From: Acinetobacter sp. 10FS3-1
GTDB lineage: Bacteria > Pseudomonadota > Gammaproteobacteria > Pseudomonadales > Moraxellaceae
DNA length: 64,000 nucleotides
NCBI RefSeq assembly: GCF_013343215.1
Contig: NZ_CP039144.1
Coordinates: 62,001-126,000, forward strand
Direction of reading: 5' to 3'
The notes beneath the pieces are model-generated. The model saw only the letters and a list, made by a program, of their open reading frames with translations. It searched no databases and was not told the origin of the DNA. The translations under genes and the position numbers were made by a program. The first letter of the stretch is position 1. Each line of letters begins with the position of its first letter. Shown here piece by piece: positions 42,019 through 51,050 of the stretch.

Positions 42019-43458
42019 TTAAGGTTTAGGGGGAACAAATGGAGGGATAGAGACACCATATTTTTTTGCCACAACATCCTGACAAGCGTTCCATGCAGTT
42101 GCCAAAAGTAAATCTGAATAATATTCACGCTCACTTGAAGTATTACCAATTGGCTTTTTGAACGCTTCATTAATCATCATTTCTCGCGTACCTAAACCAC
42201 CAAAGGTTTGCACTTTATATTCTCGTGCTTCTTTCAACAGTTCCGCTTTAGACTTCCCAGATTGGCGGTCGTACATCATTTCCATTGAATAGGTTGCAAC
42301 AGAACTGCATGTATCCATAAGTTCCTTAACAAATTTATCTGTATCTGCTTGCTTCGCAGCATCGGCCTTTGCCTTCGCTCTTGCAGCATTCAATGCTGCC
42401 GTTGCCTTCACCCCTGTTTTTAAATCCAATAGTGGGAATCTAGGTTTTCCAGTATTTTCTTGCGGGAGGTATGGGATGAACTCAGATAGATCACGGTTAT
42501 TCTTTCCTGGATATTTTTTTTCATTTTGTGCGATCAACCATTGTGCTTCTTTATGCCCCATATCGGCAGCAGTTTTGAATTGATTATAAGCTTCTTTGGT
42601 TCTACTGCCAGTACCTTTAAACATATAAGCCATGCCATGATAAAACGCGGTTTCAGGCAAATGTTTTGGATTGTTAGAGGAAGTGTTTTGTCTGAACATG
42701 AAGATAGCATTATTAATGTCCAAATTCGTGTTTTTAACACCAGTAGTAGAGAGAATAGCTAAAGTATCAAAAGCAGCTCCAACATCTCGATAATAGGTTT
42801 GAAATATTTTCAATCCTTTTTCTTCATCTTTCGTGCGAGCAACGCCGTCGAAGTAACAGCGTCCAACCAGATAAATTTCATGGTCATTCGCCTTGTTCGC
42901 CTTGTATTTATTTTCTACTTCGTCACACACCTTTTGAGGTTCATAAGGCGCATTGAAGTAACCATTTCCGGTATAACGCGCATAGTTCCAGTTAAACCAC
43001 GCAATTTCTTTTGAATCATGACTACCACTGGCGATAAATTGAGAATGAGTAACTGGTCGGCTACGCTTTTTTTCTATCTCAATATACTTTTGAGCTTCGT
43101 TTTGCTTGCCAATACGTGAATAGGCTTGATAAGCCCAGAAATTCAATACCGGGTCCTTTATGTTAAGAATAGGCTCAATCTCATTAAGCCCTTTTTGGAA
43201 GGATGCAGTACCCTCATAAGGGTTTAGAAAATATTGTTGAGCGAGATAGATTTGAGCTTCTTTCGAGCCTTTATTTTTGGCTTCCTCAAGACCTCGTTTC
43301 TGATAGTGGAAAGCTTTTTCTTTCTCCAAAGTCTTTAAATAAAGCGCATGAGCATCTTTTGGCGACTTATATTTATTCTCTTTTATTTTGTATTCATCAG
43401 CAAAAGTAGTCGTAACCGACAGCCCCATAGCAAGTAATAAAATTGTCTTTTTAAACAT
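42019..43458 (-). CDS. periplasmic Sel1/TPR-repeat protein, 479 aa
   Basis: Signal peptide MFKKTILLLAMGLSVTTTFA with cleavage after FA (about residue 20). Helical repeats follow: EEAKNKGSKEAQIYLAQQYF, VLNFWAYQAYSRIGKQNEAQ, ETAFYHGMAYMFKGTGSRTK and AYNQFKTAADMGHKEAQWLI, a canonical Sel1 repeat around residues 275-310. The C-terminal part (about 370-479) is a separate Lys/Ala-rich helical segment with Cys residues and a Pro-rich tail (IPPFVPPKP). Probably an exported scaffold. Alone on the minus strand. Confidence 0.8.
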   Translation of the reverse strand: MFKKTILLLAMGLSVTTTFADEYKIKENKYKSPKDAHALYLKTLEKEKAFHYQKRGLEEAKNKGSKEAQIYLAQQYFLNPYEGTASFQKGLNEIEPILNIKDPVLNFWAYQAYSRIGKQNEAQKYIEIEKKRSRPVTHSQFIASGSHDSKEIAWFNWNYARYTGNGYFNAPYEPQKVCDEVENKYKANKANDHEIYLVGRCYFDGVARTKDEEKGLKIFQTYYRDVGAAFDTLAILSTTGVKNTNLDINNAIFMFRQNTSSNNPKHLPETAFYHGMAYMFKGTGSRTKEAYNQFKTAADMGHKEAQWLIAQNEKKYPGKNNRDLSEFIPYLPQENTGKPRFPLLDLKTGVKATAALNAARAKAKADAAKQADTDKFVKELMDTCSSVATYSMEMMYDRQSGKSKAELLKEAREYKVQTFGGLGTREMMINEAFKKPIGNTSSEREYYSDLLLATAWNACQDVVAKKYGVSIPPFVPPKP

Positions 43459-43665
43459 TTGTCATCCCTGGTAAATCAAAAGTGGTAATGGTTTATTAAA
43501 ACTAAAAAATGATGAAAACAATAGGCACATTTTGCCTGACCCAACCCGCCTAGTCACTTGTATTTTGTACTTTTCTCGCCATTTTTGGCTCATTTTTCTC
43601 TGCTCAGAGCCAGTAAATCCCACCTTAATCAGCCAATAACAGGAGTTTTAACTCCCTAAAAACAA

Positions 43666-43781
43666 GTAAAGCCGCTCACTTTATTGTTATTAATGTGATG
43701 AAACTCTCAAGTATAAGATTTTTTTACATTTTTCATGTTAAATTGGAGGCTTTTCATCCTTTATTAAATTGGTCGGCTTTA
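43666..43781. repeat. widely spaced 9-bp inverted repeat
   Basis: GTAAAGCCG (about 43666) and CGGCTTTAC (about 43773), nearly 100 bp apart, in the 43459-43835 gap. Might loop DNA or be chance. The rest of the gap shows nothing I can name. Confidence 0.3.
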
Positions 43782-43787
43782 CTAACA

Positions 43788-43819
43788 TTGACTAGAAAGC
43801 ATGAAGTTTTAACGATAAT
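43788..43819 (+). promoter_or_regulatory. promoter, distant variant of the conserved core
   Basis: TTGACT + AGAAAGCATGAAGTTTTAAC (20 bp) + GATAAT. GCATG and TTTTA are kept, spacing is longer; no pseudoknot. Confidence 0.5.
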
Positions 43820-43835
43820 TAAATAAGGAAATGAC

Positions 43836-44198
43836 ATGAACGGTGTAGTGAACCCGATCATAGGAACCTTAATAGAGCTTGATCATAAACTTAAAAAATT
43901 GATCGAAAACACCATGCCAGGACATGAATGTTGGAATCGCTCTCTTACTGAATCCTCTACCTTCCCAAAGCGAAAACCAAGACCCTATATTAGTGCAAGT
44001 GAATACGTGCCAGTTATGAAAGAAATCAAAGGAGGTTTTAGCAGCAGCCTGGTCAAACTTCTAGTCCGTAAACCAGATGGCTCACTTATACCGTATCAGG
44101 GATTCTACGTTAAGCAGTACGGCAGTCATCATTGCCAATGGCATAACCAAAGACACCCCATTGAGGGAGTCATTGGATGGAAACCTTTGCTTGATTAA
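43836..44198 (+). CDS. hypothetical protein, 120 aa
   Basis: MNGVVNPIIGTLIELDHKLK...; helical start then a basic, strand-rich part with His/Trp/Cys (GSHHCQWHNQRH). AATAAGGAA ribosome site. Soluble. No recognised family. Terminator at 44235. Confidence 0.75.
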   Translation: MNGVVNPIIGTLIELDHKLKKLIENTMPGHECWNRSLTESSTFPKRKPRPYISASEYVPVMKEIKGGFSSSLVKLLVRKPDGSLIPYQGFYVKQYGSHHCQWHNQRHPIEGVIGWKPLLD

Positions 44199-44234
44199 AG
44201 AAGCGAAAGCAAAACGGACCCAAACCTAAAAAGT

Positions 44235-44258
44235 TGCCCTCTTCGGAGGGCTTCTTTA
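44235..44258 (+). terminator. rho-independent terminator, UUCG loop
   Basis: GCCCTC-TTCG-GAGGGC then TTCTTT. Confidence 0.8.
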
Positions 44259-44393
44259 ATTAAAACAAAGACAAGCAGCTTACTCTTTAGGTTTTAAGAA
44301 CTTATAGAACTATTTAGTTTACCTCAAACCATATAAAGAATATGGATTACCCCTAATTGGTTGAATAAGCAAGCAATTCAAAGTAGAATCGCC

Positions 44394-44413
44394 CAAAACA
44401 ATCGTTTGTTTGT
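44394..44413. promoter_or_regulatory. candidate TetR operator (autoregulation)
   Basis: CAAAACAA-tcgt-TTGTTTGT, 20 bp upstream of the TetR start at 44433. From AACAATC onward it matches the palindrome at 23644 except for one base. Confidence 0.55.
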
Positions 44414-44432
44414 TTCTGATGGAGTATATCTC

Positions 44433-44984
44433 GTGACCAAAAGCCCTGAACGGATTATACAAAACTCTATCACACTGTTTAAAGAGAAGGGTTTTAACGC
44501 AACCAGTGTGAATGACATAGCCACCGCAACCGGTATGTTAAAAGGAAGTTTGTATAACCATTTTAAAGGCAAGGAAGAAATTTTAAAGAAAGTAATTGAA
44601 ACAGTTGAGCTGAGTTTTTTTGAATACATTAAAATCAACGACAACAAAGACGTTCAAGAAATTTTAAAATGGACAGCACAGTTTTTCTTAGATAACGAAT
44701 GCTGCTTGCTTGCAAATCTTCTGAATGAAAAATTACCAGAAGAAGCTAAAAATGATGTTGTTGGATTTTTCCAACGATGGAAGGACAAAATTGTTATCGC
44801 AATGGATGACCTTATTCCATTAGACAAAAAGAAATCGTTTGCTCAAGACGTTATTGTGGCGTTTGAGGGCGGTATCATCATGAAGCGTATCGAAGGTAGT
44901 AATGAACCTATTGAGCGTTACTTGGAACGCCTTAACCGTCTATATGACCAGCTAAAACTTGAAGCAAATCCAAATGCTGCATAA
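44433..44984 (+). CDS. TetR/AcrR-family transcriptional regulator
   Basis: Start at GTG 44433, chosen for GGAG 9 nt upstream; the track's TTG at 44361 would place the operator inside the gene. 183 residues. N-terminal helix-turn-helix: ERIIQNSITLFKEKGFNATS then VNDIATATGMLKGSLYNHFK, GKEEIL (about 5-50), the classic TetR arrangement with the YNHF recognition-helix end. The remainder is a helical ligand/dimerisation domain with two adjacent Cys (NECCLLANLL), a possible redox or electrophile sensor. Ligand unknown. Confidence 0.9.
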   Translation: MTKSPERIIQNSITLFKEKGFNATSVNDIATATGMLKGSLYNHFKGKEEILKKVIETVELSFFEYIKINDNKDVQEILKWTAQFFLDNECCLLANLLNEKLPEEAKNDVVGFFQRWKDKIVIAMDDLIPLDKKKSFAQDVIVAFEGGIIMKRIEGSNEPIERYLERLNRLYDQLKLEANPNAA

Positions 44985-44988
44985 ACAA

Positions 44989-45018
44989 AAAAAGTGTGAT
45001 TTTTAGATCACACTTTTT
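44989..45018. terminator. bidirectional terminator
   Basis: AAAAAAGTGTGAT-ttttag-ATCACACTTTTTT between convergent genes 44433 and 45040. Confidence 0.9.
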
Positions 45019-45039
45019 TGGTCCAAGAATTAAAACTAC

Positions 45040-45954
45040 TTATGCAGCTTCAATCTCAAATTGTTTTACCAACTCTAATTGCTTATCCCAGAACTGGCTC
45101 CACAGATCGCAGTATTTCAAACAAGCCTCAGTGATATAGTCATAGTCCTGTTCAGTACATGCTTGTGCCAGAATCAGCCATAAATCTTCTTCATGGTCGT
45201 CATCGGCAGCTTCCGCTTCGGCATCAGAAGAAACGCCGTGTACGAAATAATAGCCAGTGCTCACATCAATACCTAAAGCTTTAGTCGCTTGGCGTAGTGG
45301 TGGGCTATAAAGAATCACCTCTTCTTCCGCTACGGCGAGCAAGGCAGCTACCAGTTTGTAATCTACATAGCTTTCTTCAAGAGCAGCGCGTACTTGATCA
45401 GAGATTGCAGAAGGTTGGAAGGTAGTACGTTCTTCAATGGTGACATTAAATTCGTCCACCATATCTTCGTATAACGGATAGTGTGCGTATGCCGGATTAC
45501 CTTTGTAATAATTATCCTTGTCAAAACCTGGTCGAAAACCAAATTCATCTAAGATATTCAAACTTAATAAGACACGCGGATACATTTTTGAACCAGGAGC
45601 TAAACGAGGTTCTAGCTGCTTGGTTTGGAATTGTGCCATTAACAGTGCATCAGTAAATATCTGCACGATTGCATGACGGTATTCTAGGTGAATAAGCTTC
45701 ATTGCTTCTTTACCCAATTTACCGCTATTTAAGATTCCAATTGCCGGGTGGTGAGCCACCTTATGTTCAGCAATTTTTGCTTTTATATATTCAATAAATT
45801 TTAGGTTCTTTTCCCAGGTTGCAGCATCAACACTTGCTTGCATACCGGCTAAAGCTTTTAGGCGTGGGGAATCTAAATCTACAAAACGCTTTTGCACTGT
45901 GCTTCTCCGTTTCTCAAACACTACCCTTTTATCAATCCAGTGCTTGATTCCCAA
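45040..45954 (-). CDS. haem-oxygenase-like (diiron oxidase) fold candidate
   Basis: 304 residues, helical. Potential metal ligands are spaced as in the haem-oxygenase-like diiron oxidase group: HLEYRHAIVQIFTDALLMAQ (about 97-116), VAALLAVAEEEVILYSPPLR (about 200-219), then YYFVHGVSSDAEAEAADDDH followed by EEDLW (about 233-258). That group includes iron-dependent oxygenases acting on small metabolites. I cannot align it to a specific member, and loose similarity to other helical bundles remains possible. Minus strand; no partner gene visible. Confidence 0.5.
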   Translation of the reverse strand: MGIKHWIDKRVVFEKRRSTVQKRFVDLDSPRLKALAGMQASVDAATWEKNLKFIEYIKAKIAEHKVAHHPAIGILNSGKLGKEAMKLIHLEYRHAIVQIFTDALLMAQFQTKQLEPRLAPGSKMYPRVLLSLNILDEFGFRPGFDKDNYYKGNPAYAHYPLYEDMVDEFNVTIEERTTFQPSAISDQVRAALEESYVDYKLVAALLAVAEEEVILYSPPLRQATKALGIDVSTGYYFVHGVSSDAEAEAADDDHEEDLWLILAQACTEQDYDYITEACLKYCDLWSQFWDKQLELVKQFEIEAA

Positions 45955-46123
45955 TCAACCGCTATTACCATTTTGCTTGAATGATGAAACAAAAAAAACG
46001 GTCGTCTGGTAAATATTAACGAGCAGGATATTAAATGTTTTCCTAACAAAGTTAAATAAGACCTAGAACAAAAAATTAAGTAATTACACTAATTTGTGTG
46101 ATTAGTATTTGTATATACAGAAA

Positions 46124-46147
46124 AACCCTCAAAATGAGGGCTTTATA
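46124..46147. terminator. terminator downstream of rep
   Basis: ACCCTC-aaaat-GAGGGC with flanking A/T; ends the minus-strand rep gene. The 45955-46123 stretch shows nothing else. Confidence 0.7.
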
Positions 46148-46183
46148 TTGAACTTTTTACAGTCTGTGGAATATTACATGGTT

Positions 46184-47062
46184 TTAATGTAGAGCATATT
46201 TAACACGCGGAGTTTTCTTACGGATTGCAAAACTAATGTCACTTGTTCTGCGGTTTTCGCGGTATAGGTGATAGTCAGCATGCAGATCGGTATGCTTATT
46301 GATTAAGCCTACAGATTCGTCCACTACACGAGTTTTAAGGTTGCTCCATATCTTATACTCGTTCATTCCCAGACCGATCAGATCACGAAAATCCTGAATA
46401 CTAAAGGTCAAACTGTTCACACTTGCTTTATTGCTACATAGGAATAGTTCATACAAATGCAGGGCATATTTTGATTGCAGCTTCACAGTCAGGTTGAGGT
46501 CGATCTCTGTTTTTGGTGAATGCTGAAACTCATGCAAGCATGCTTCTGAGAACTTGAAGAATACAGCTCCACCCTGTCCTACACGCTCATAACGCATGTC
46601 ATCGAAAAATAGCTCATGCTTATTTGTAATGAGGTTGTAGAAGGTCTTTGACGACAATGAGGTTATCGCATCAATTAAGCCCTTATACGCCGTCGAGCGG
46701 TCAATACCATACAGTTGAGCGTACAAGCCAATATTAAGCTTATATTGATCTAAAGTGCTGTCATTTGCTTTCTGGAAAGCATGGATAGCCAGGTTGAGAA
46801 CACGCTGCTCTACCAACGATAAATCATGCGGGAATTTTATCAGGGTATCAGGCTTGCATATAATCATAGTGATATCGCCATACAGGTGTAACAAGTTTAA
46901 TTCTATACAATATTTCCAAGTTTGCACATGAAGGCTCACAAAAAGCCTAAATACCGATAATCTGTATGAGTTATTAAAGGAATTTTGCAATTTTTCTATG
47001 GCTAATTTATGTCTTAAACCCTTAAATTGGTCTAAGTAGTGGTTATTGATGGTTACAGCCAT
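46184..47062 (-). CDS. rep: Rep_3-family replication initiator
   Basis: 292 residues as drawn. Winged-helix Rep_3 signatures: HDLSLVEQRVLNLAIHAFQK (about 79-98), YAQLYGIDRSTAYKGLIDAI (helix-turn-helix, about 115-134), YERVGQGGAVFFKFS and LQSKYALHLYELFLCS (about 203-220). Rep_3 proteins bind iterons and start theta replication of plasmids. The family usually begins close to I-x-KP-DTLIKFPHDLSLVEQR, so ATG 46867 could be the true start; the extra 65 N-terminal residues look coding but are unusual. No iterons are obvious in either flank. Confidence 0.85.
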   Translation of the reverse strand: MAVTINNHYLDQFKGLRHKLAIEKLQNSFNNSYRLSVFRLFVSLHVQTWKYCIELNLLHLYGDITMIICKPDTLIKFPHDLSLVEQRVLNLAIHAFQKANDSTLDQYKLNIGLYAQLYGIDRSTAYKGLIDAITSLSSKTFYNLITNKHELFFDDMRYERVGQGGAVFFKFSEACLHEFQHSPKTEIDLNLTVKLQSKYALHLYELFLCSNKASVNSLTFSIQDFRDLIGLGMNEYKIWSNLKTRVVDESVGLINKHTDLHADYHLYRENRRTSDISFAIRKKTPRVKYALH

Positions 47063-47276
47063 TATGAATTGAATGGAAAAACTATTACCATGTTGGTTAT
47101 ATTGGCAGTCGCTATTTGCTCTGTTTTTTAAGTATTTTCCTGTGGGGTAATACTAAGAAGATTCAAAATTACGTCTTTTTATAAAAGGTGTGATTAAGTC
47201 GTGAAAAACGCCTTAATATTCGAGAAAATTATGGATTAATTGAGGATTTTAGTTACTTTAAACTACAGTCCTTTTA

Positions 47277-47305
47277 TTGACTAATGCCATGTTTTTATTT
47301 AGATT
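47277..47305 (+). promoter_or_regulatory. conserved-core promoter, no pseudoknot
   Basis: TTGACTAATGCCATGTTTTT + TAGATT. The 47063-47276 stretch between rep and this promoter is AT-rich without clear direct repeats. Confidence 0.65.
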
Positions 47306-47368
47306 TAAGGTAATGAAAGTTTTAATGCACTCATAGTTCATGGTGCTAAAATATATAGAGAAAATTAT

Positions 47369-48091
47369 ATGACAGAAGTAGCAGCTCAAGAAAAAAGTAA
47401 ACTGTACTTTGTATTCCCGAATACTGTAGATGCAGAGACTATTAACAACTTCAATGTTGCAGACTTGAAGATCACTCCGGCTATGTACTCGAATTATGCT
47501 TTTGTCATTTCGACTACTCCAACCGAGCATTCAGACAATTTCCTGAATAAAGTGGATTCCCATACTGATATCATCAATAACGTGCAAAACTTATTGAATC
47601 TGGAAACGGTTTTCAGTGGAATCAATAAAGCTATCCGTGAAGGGAATTTCCACGGCGCAGTAAGTCGTATTCAACACTCTGACAATGACGGTGGTTCTAA
47701 ATCTGTGATTGTCACTCAATGCGTTGTAGTGAAAACCTCATTGAATGATCACAACTTCTTCTTCAAGATTTTCTTGCGTACTGCCCCTTTTACGGCGTTC
47801 ATTGACCAGGAATCAGGTAAGTTGGTTGCAGATCAGGAAACTGTAAGCAATATCACTATTGATGATGTGTTGGAACCAGAATTGTACTTGACTGATAATC
47901 ATGGCAACCAGTTCCATCCAGAATCTTTCTTTAATATGCGTAAACATGGTATTCGTAATTCAGAATTTAATCTGAGTTCCGAAGTTCTGAAACGCGGTGT
48001 GACACAAACTCTATTACAAGATCAGCAAGCATGGGGCATCATTGTTCGCCAAGCTATTCCGCAGATTTTGGAAAAACAGGCTGTCGCATAA
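47369..48091 (+). CDS. hypothetical protein, 240 aa
   Basis: MTEVAAQEKSKLYFVFPNTV...; alpha/beta soluble protein, Asn-rich, ending IRQAIPQILEKQAVA. First gene on the plus strand after rep, divergent from it. No recognised family. Terminator at 48121. Confidence 0.8.
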   Translation: MTEVAAQEKSKLYFVFPNTVDAETINNFNVADLKITPAMYSNYAFVISTTPTEHSDNFLNKVDSHTDIINNVQNLLNLETVFSGINKAIREGNFHGAVSRIQHSDNDGGSKSVIVTQCVVVKTSLNDHNFFFKIFLRTAPFTAFIDQESGKLVADQETVSNITIDDVLEPELYLTDNHGNQFHPESFFNMRKHGIRNSEFNLSSEVLKRGVTQTLLQDQQAWGIIVRQAIPQILEKQAVA

Positions 48092-48120
48092 ACAAATACT
48101 ACTTGCGCTGTAGTATCTTC

Positions 48121-48147
48121 GACCGCTCGTTTGAGTGGTCTTTTGGT
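48121..48147 (+). terminator. rho-independent terminator
   Basis: GACCGCTC-gttt-GAGTGGTC with T-rich tail (one G-U). Confidence 0.75.
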
Positions 48148-48169
48148 TTTATATCCCCGGAAAACTTAT

Positions 48170-49582
48170 ATGAACACTACACCTGATACATCAGACGGTT
48201 TTTATTCGCCTGGAATCTATAACATCCTCATTCCAGGATATGACACAAGCATCCCTGAAACACATGCTAATTTTTTTGATAAACTGCCTGTAGGCTGTAT
48301 TCCATTGGTGTCCTTTGGTCATCTAAATGAAAAACAAGTAGAAAAGGTTTTGAACCATTATCGAATCAAATCTGTTGAAATCGAAGCCAAACATTTAATG
48401 GGGTATAGGCAATTAAAATACATGAATGGTATATGGGCTAATGAGAAAGTTCTTTTAAACCCTTTTGCATTCCCTATCCCAGAAGAACACCTTTTAGACA
48501 ATAGTGTTCAAAATTACTTATTCTCGTATGATTATAAAGATGATTTAAAGATCGAAAACCATATCGGTATTATTGCGCACAATAAAAAAGCTATCCCGAT
48601 CACAGTCTATTACTGCAAAGAGCTAGATCGCCCTACTACTGATCTAGCTTATCACCAAACACTGCTCAAAGTGATTCACGAGCAATTACAACAACGAAAG
48701 AAAGTGCTTGATATCTATAGCCCACAGAATGTTAAAGACATGAAAATAGGCTTTGGCTTCGGGGATTACTTTTTTATCTATAAAGAGGATGAAGATAATA
48801 TTCCTAAGTTTTTAACGGCTCCTACCCTAGATATTCAGGGGATTCTCAAACATTATCGTCAGCTTGTTTCAAAGAAAGGTGATACCGCAAAGTATTTCAT
48901 CCATGTTTGCGGAATGGCTATGTCCTTTAAAGCAGATCAAATTAGCGCAGATGGTAAGATTGTTAATGAAGACGAATTAAGTGATTTGTTTAAACGATTA
49001 AACAAAGCTTTGGCAGATGGCGTATTACCTACTGCAAACCTACTTATTCTCAATAAGGAATGGAGTGTTCACCAGATCAAATTTGCTAATCCAAGCGATT
49101 TTGACTTGAGCATTCCTTCTAAGCTCTATTGGGTGAAAAACAACTCACTTTCTTGGAGTTTATACGGTAGCCAAGCAACCGGAGACGTTGAGCTATTTTT
49201 CTTCCGCATTGCGCCGCTTCAGGATATTGAGAATGAGAAATACTCTGACCTTCTCTCACCAAAATTTAAAGATATTATTAAGGTTCCAGAACCCTTAACT
49301 CCATTAGAAGATGAAGAAAATAAAGGGTGTGAAGAATTTAGATTCAAAAATAGTGCTGAATATTTATCATTAAACCATGACCCAGAACATAAAACTAATT
49401 TAAGCTGTTGTGTGATTTCTGAATCGTGTGATGATGAAGATTACATTATTGCTGTAGATCAGTCCGGCAATAAATACTGCAAAATGGCTGATGAAAACCA
49501 TCCTGATGTGATTAGCTTCAAAGAATATATTGAAGAAATGGTGATGGATTTATTTACTACCTACCACGCCAACAACAGTTAA
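48170..49582 (+). CDS. hypothetical protein, 470 aa
   Basis: Start at ATG 48170 (MNTTPDTSDGFYSPG) because the longer frame to 48131 lies in the terminator hairpin. Large soluble protein; similar in style to 49782 (an internal GYDTSIPETHANFF / H-x-VKV-x-HL-x-x-Y layout and closing repeats of K-x-x-EIEA) and perhaps related, but not provably. Acidic C-terminus. No motif of known function. Confidence 0.8.
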   Translation: MNTTPDTSDGFYSPGIYNILIPGYDTSIPETHANFFDKLPVGCIPLVSFGHLNEKQVEKVLNHYRIKSVEIEAKHLMGYRQLKYMNGIWANEKVLLNPFAFPIPEEHLLDNSVQNYLFSYDYKDDLKIENHIGIIAHNKKAIPITVYYCKELDRPTTDLAYHQTLLKVIHEQLQQRKKVLDIYSPQNVKDMKIGFGFGDYFFIYKEDEDNIPKFLTAPTLDIQGILKHYRQLVSKKGDTAKYFIHVCGMAMSFKADQISADGKIVNEDELSDLFKRLNKALADGVLPTANLLILNKEWSVHQIKFANPSDFDLSIPSKLYWVKNNSLSWSLYGSQATGDVELFFFRIAPLQDIENEKYSDLLSPKFKDIIKVPEPLTPLEDEENKGCEEFRFKNSAEYLSLNHDPEHKTNLSCCVISESCDDEDYIIAVDQSGNKYCKMADENHPDVISFKEYIEEMVMDLFTTYHANNS

Positions 49583-49602
49583 TTCAGCATCAACAGCCTA
49601 GT

Positions 49603-49632
49603 AAAAATCCTTCCTTTATGGAGGGATTTTTT
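49603..49632 (+). terminator. rho-independent terminator
   Basis: AAAATCCTTCC-tttat-GGAGGGATTTTTT. Confidence 0.9.
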
Positions 49633-49781
49633 ACTATTGGAATTACTGCTAATACACTAGAGTTAGGTGTGATAACGCTTTAATCTGCTTTTAAAAAAGG
49701 CACTTAAAGCATTTGACGAACACACGATTATGCAATAAAACTAATGGCTCTTTTCAGCTCGCAATACGCAAAGTTATTCGT

Positions 49782-50777
49782 ATGAGCTGTATATACAAAC
49801 ATAAATGCTATTTCGGATACCAAAGAATGTTCCAGGCTCCACAAGACCACGAGATTAATTATTCTAATTTGGCTCAATTAGGCGATCACCAATACCATGT
49901 TGCTCAAGACAAGTCCGCATACCATAAACAAGGCTTGCTTAACCTGTTTGTAAAAGGTCATGTCCACGCTATTCAAGTGAAAGCAATCGCAACAGAATTA
50001 AACTACCCTTCTGATCTAATCAAAGTGCGCCATTTGGTCGCTTATGAGAATTACACCCGCGACAAGACCGTAGAAAAACCAGAATGGGTCTTTACTGGCT
50101 ACTCACTACATCCACATTACGAAACTCTGGTTATCAATGGTCGTGCAGTGGCGAAAGAAGCCCTATATGTTGAACAACATGACCAGGATATTGCTTGTAG
50201 CGCAAAGCCGGTTCCAGTCACCGCATTATTCTACTGTGGTCTTAAATCACCATTAGACAGCACAGAATATCTACAAGCTCTTATTGAACTAGATATGCAG
50301 ACTATTATGAATCACTATGGCGAAGTGCCGGCTCCATACGAGCTACATCACTTTGCTAATGAAAAAGAGCTTGCAGCTTTCGAGCGTCCTTTATTTATTG
50401 AAGTCATGGATAAAGAGACAGGTGAATTTGTCTTTGCAAGCATGCCAACAACCGATATTGATCAGGTGATCGACCAGATCAAAGCGATTGCGGAATCTGG
50501 TGTTTATGCTAATGGCCGTGAGATCAGTTACAACGAAGATGGCAGACCGTATGTTGCATTGAATTATGACAGTCAAAGCATAGACTTTAACCAATACGGC
50601 GATTTTGGTGAACGTGAGTACCTGGTTCAGCGTATTATCACTGCCATGAAGCGTGGTTATGCTCCACGTATCAGTCAGCTTGATAACGACAGCCATTGGT
50701 TTAATTTCAGCCGTGAATCACTTGGTAATAGCTTGTTTGTGAAATTACCGGTATTTACTGAGCTTGATCATATCTAA
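49782..50777 (+). CDS. hypothetical protein, 331 aa
   Basis: Start uncertain: 49782 (MSCIYKHKCYFGYQRM) or 49827 (MFQAPQDHEINYSN); the longer frame to 49713 is unlikely. Contains HVHAIQVKAIATELNYPSDL and VRHLVAYENYTRDKTV near the N-terminus, comparable to the VEKVLNHYRIKSVEIEAKHL segment of 48170, so the two may be neighbours by duplication. Possible promoter TTGACG...TAAAAC at 49712. Soluble, function unknown. Confidence 0.75.
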   Translation: MSCIYKHKCYFGYQRMFQAPQDHEINYSNLAQLGDHQYHVAQDKSAYHKQGLLNLFVKGHVHAIQVKAIATELNYPSDLIKVRHLVAYENYTRDKTVEKPEWVFTGYSLHPHYETLVINGRAVAKEALYVEQHDQDIACSAKPVPVTALFYCGLKSPLDSTEYLQALIELDMQTIMNHYGEVPAPYELHHFANEKELAAFERPLFIEVMDKETGEFVFASMPTTDIDQVIDQIKAIAESGVYANGREISYNEDGRPYVALNYDSQSIDFNQYGDFGEREYLVQRIITAMKRGYAPRISQLDNDSHWFNFSRESLGNSLFVKLPVFTELDHI

Positions 50778-50801
50778 TAAGCATTTGCTTGGTAAAACTA
50801 T

Positions 50802-50826
50802 AAAAAGGAGCATTAGTCTCCTTTTT
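50802..50826 (+). terminator. rho-independent terminator
   Basis: AAAAAGGAG-cattagt-CTCCTTTTT. Confidence 0.9.
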
Positions 50827-50945
50827 ATTGGTATGGTTTCGCTTAAAAAACAAATAAGGTTTTTCCTATGGTGGAAAAAGGATTCACTTCTCACCCTACA
50901 GTGACAAACCTTCCACCTTTAGAGCGGTTTTTGACATTCTATTGA

Positions 50946-51031
50946 TTGAACTTATGCCATGTTTTAAGTAGTATTTTCATGTCGTTTAAATACGAAAAAT
51001 ATACATGGTAGAGCCACCAGAATTTAGGCTC
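50946..51031 (+). promoter_or_regulatory. promoter + pseudoknot leader
   Basis: TTGAAC variant, conserved core, TAGTAT. No clear H1. S1 TGG/CCA; S2 GAGCC/GGCTC (compensated). ATG at 51051. Confidence 0.75.
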
Positions 51032-51050
51032 ATTTTTTGGAAATGAAAAT

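Noticed and set aside
46124..46183. Iterons next to rep
   Set aside because: Only a terminator hairpin and AT-rich sequence are visible there.
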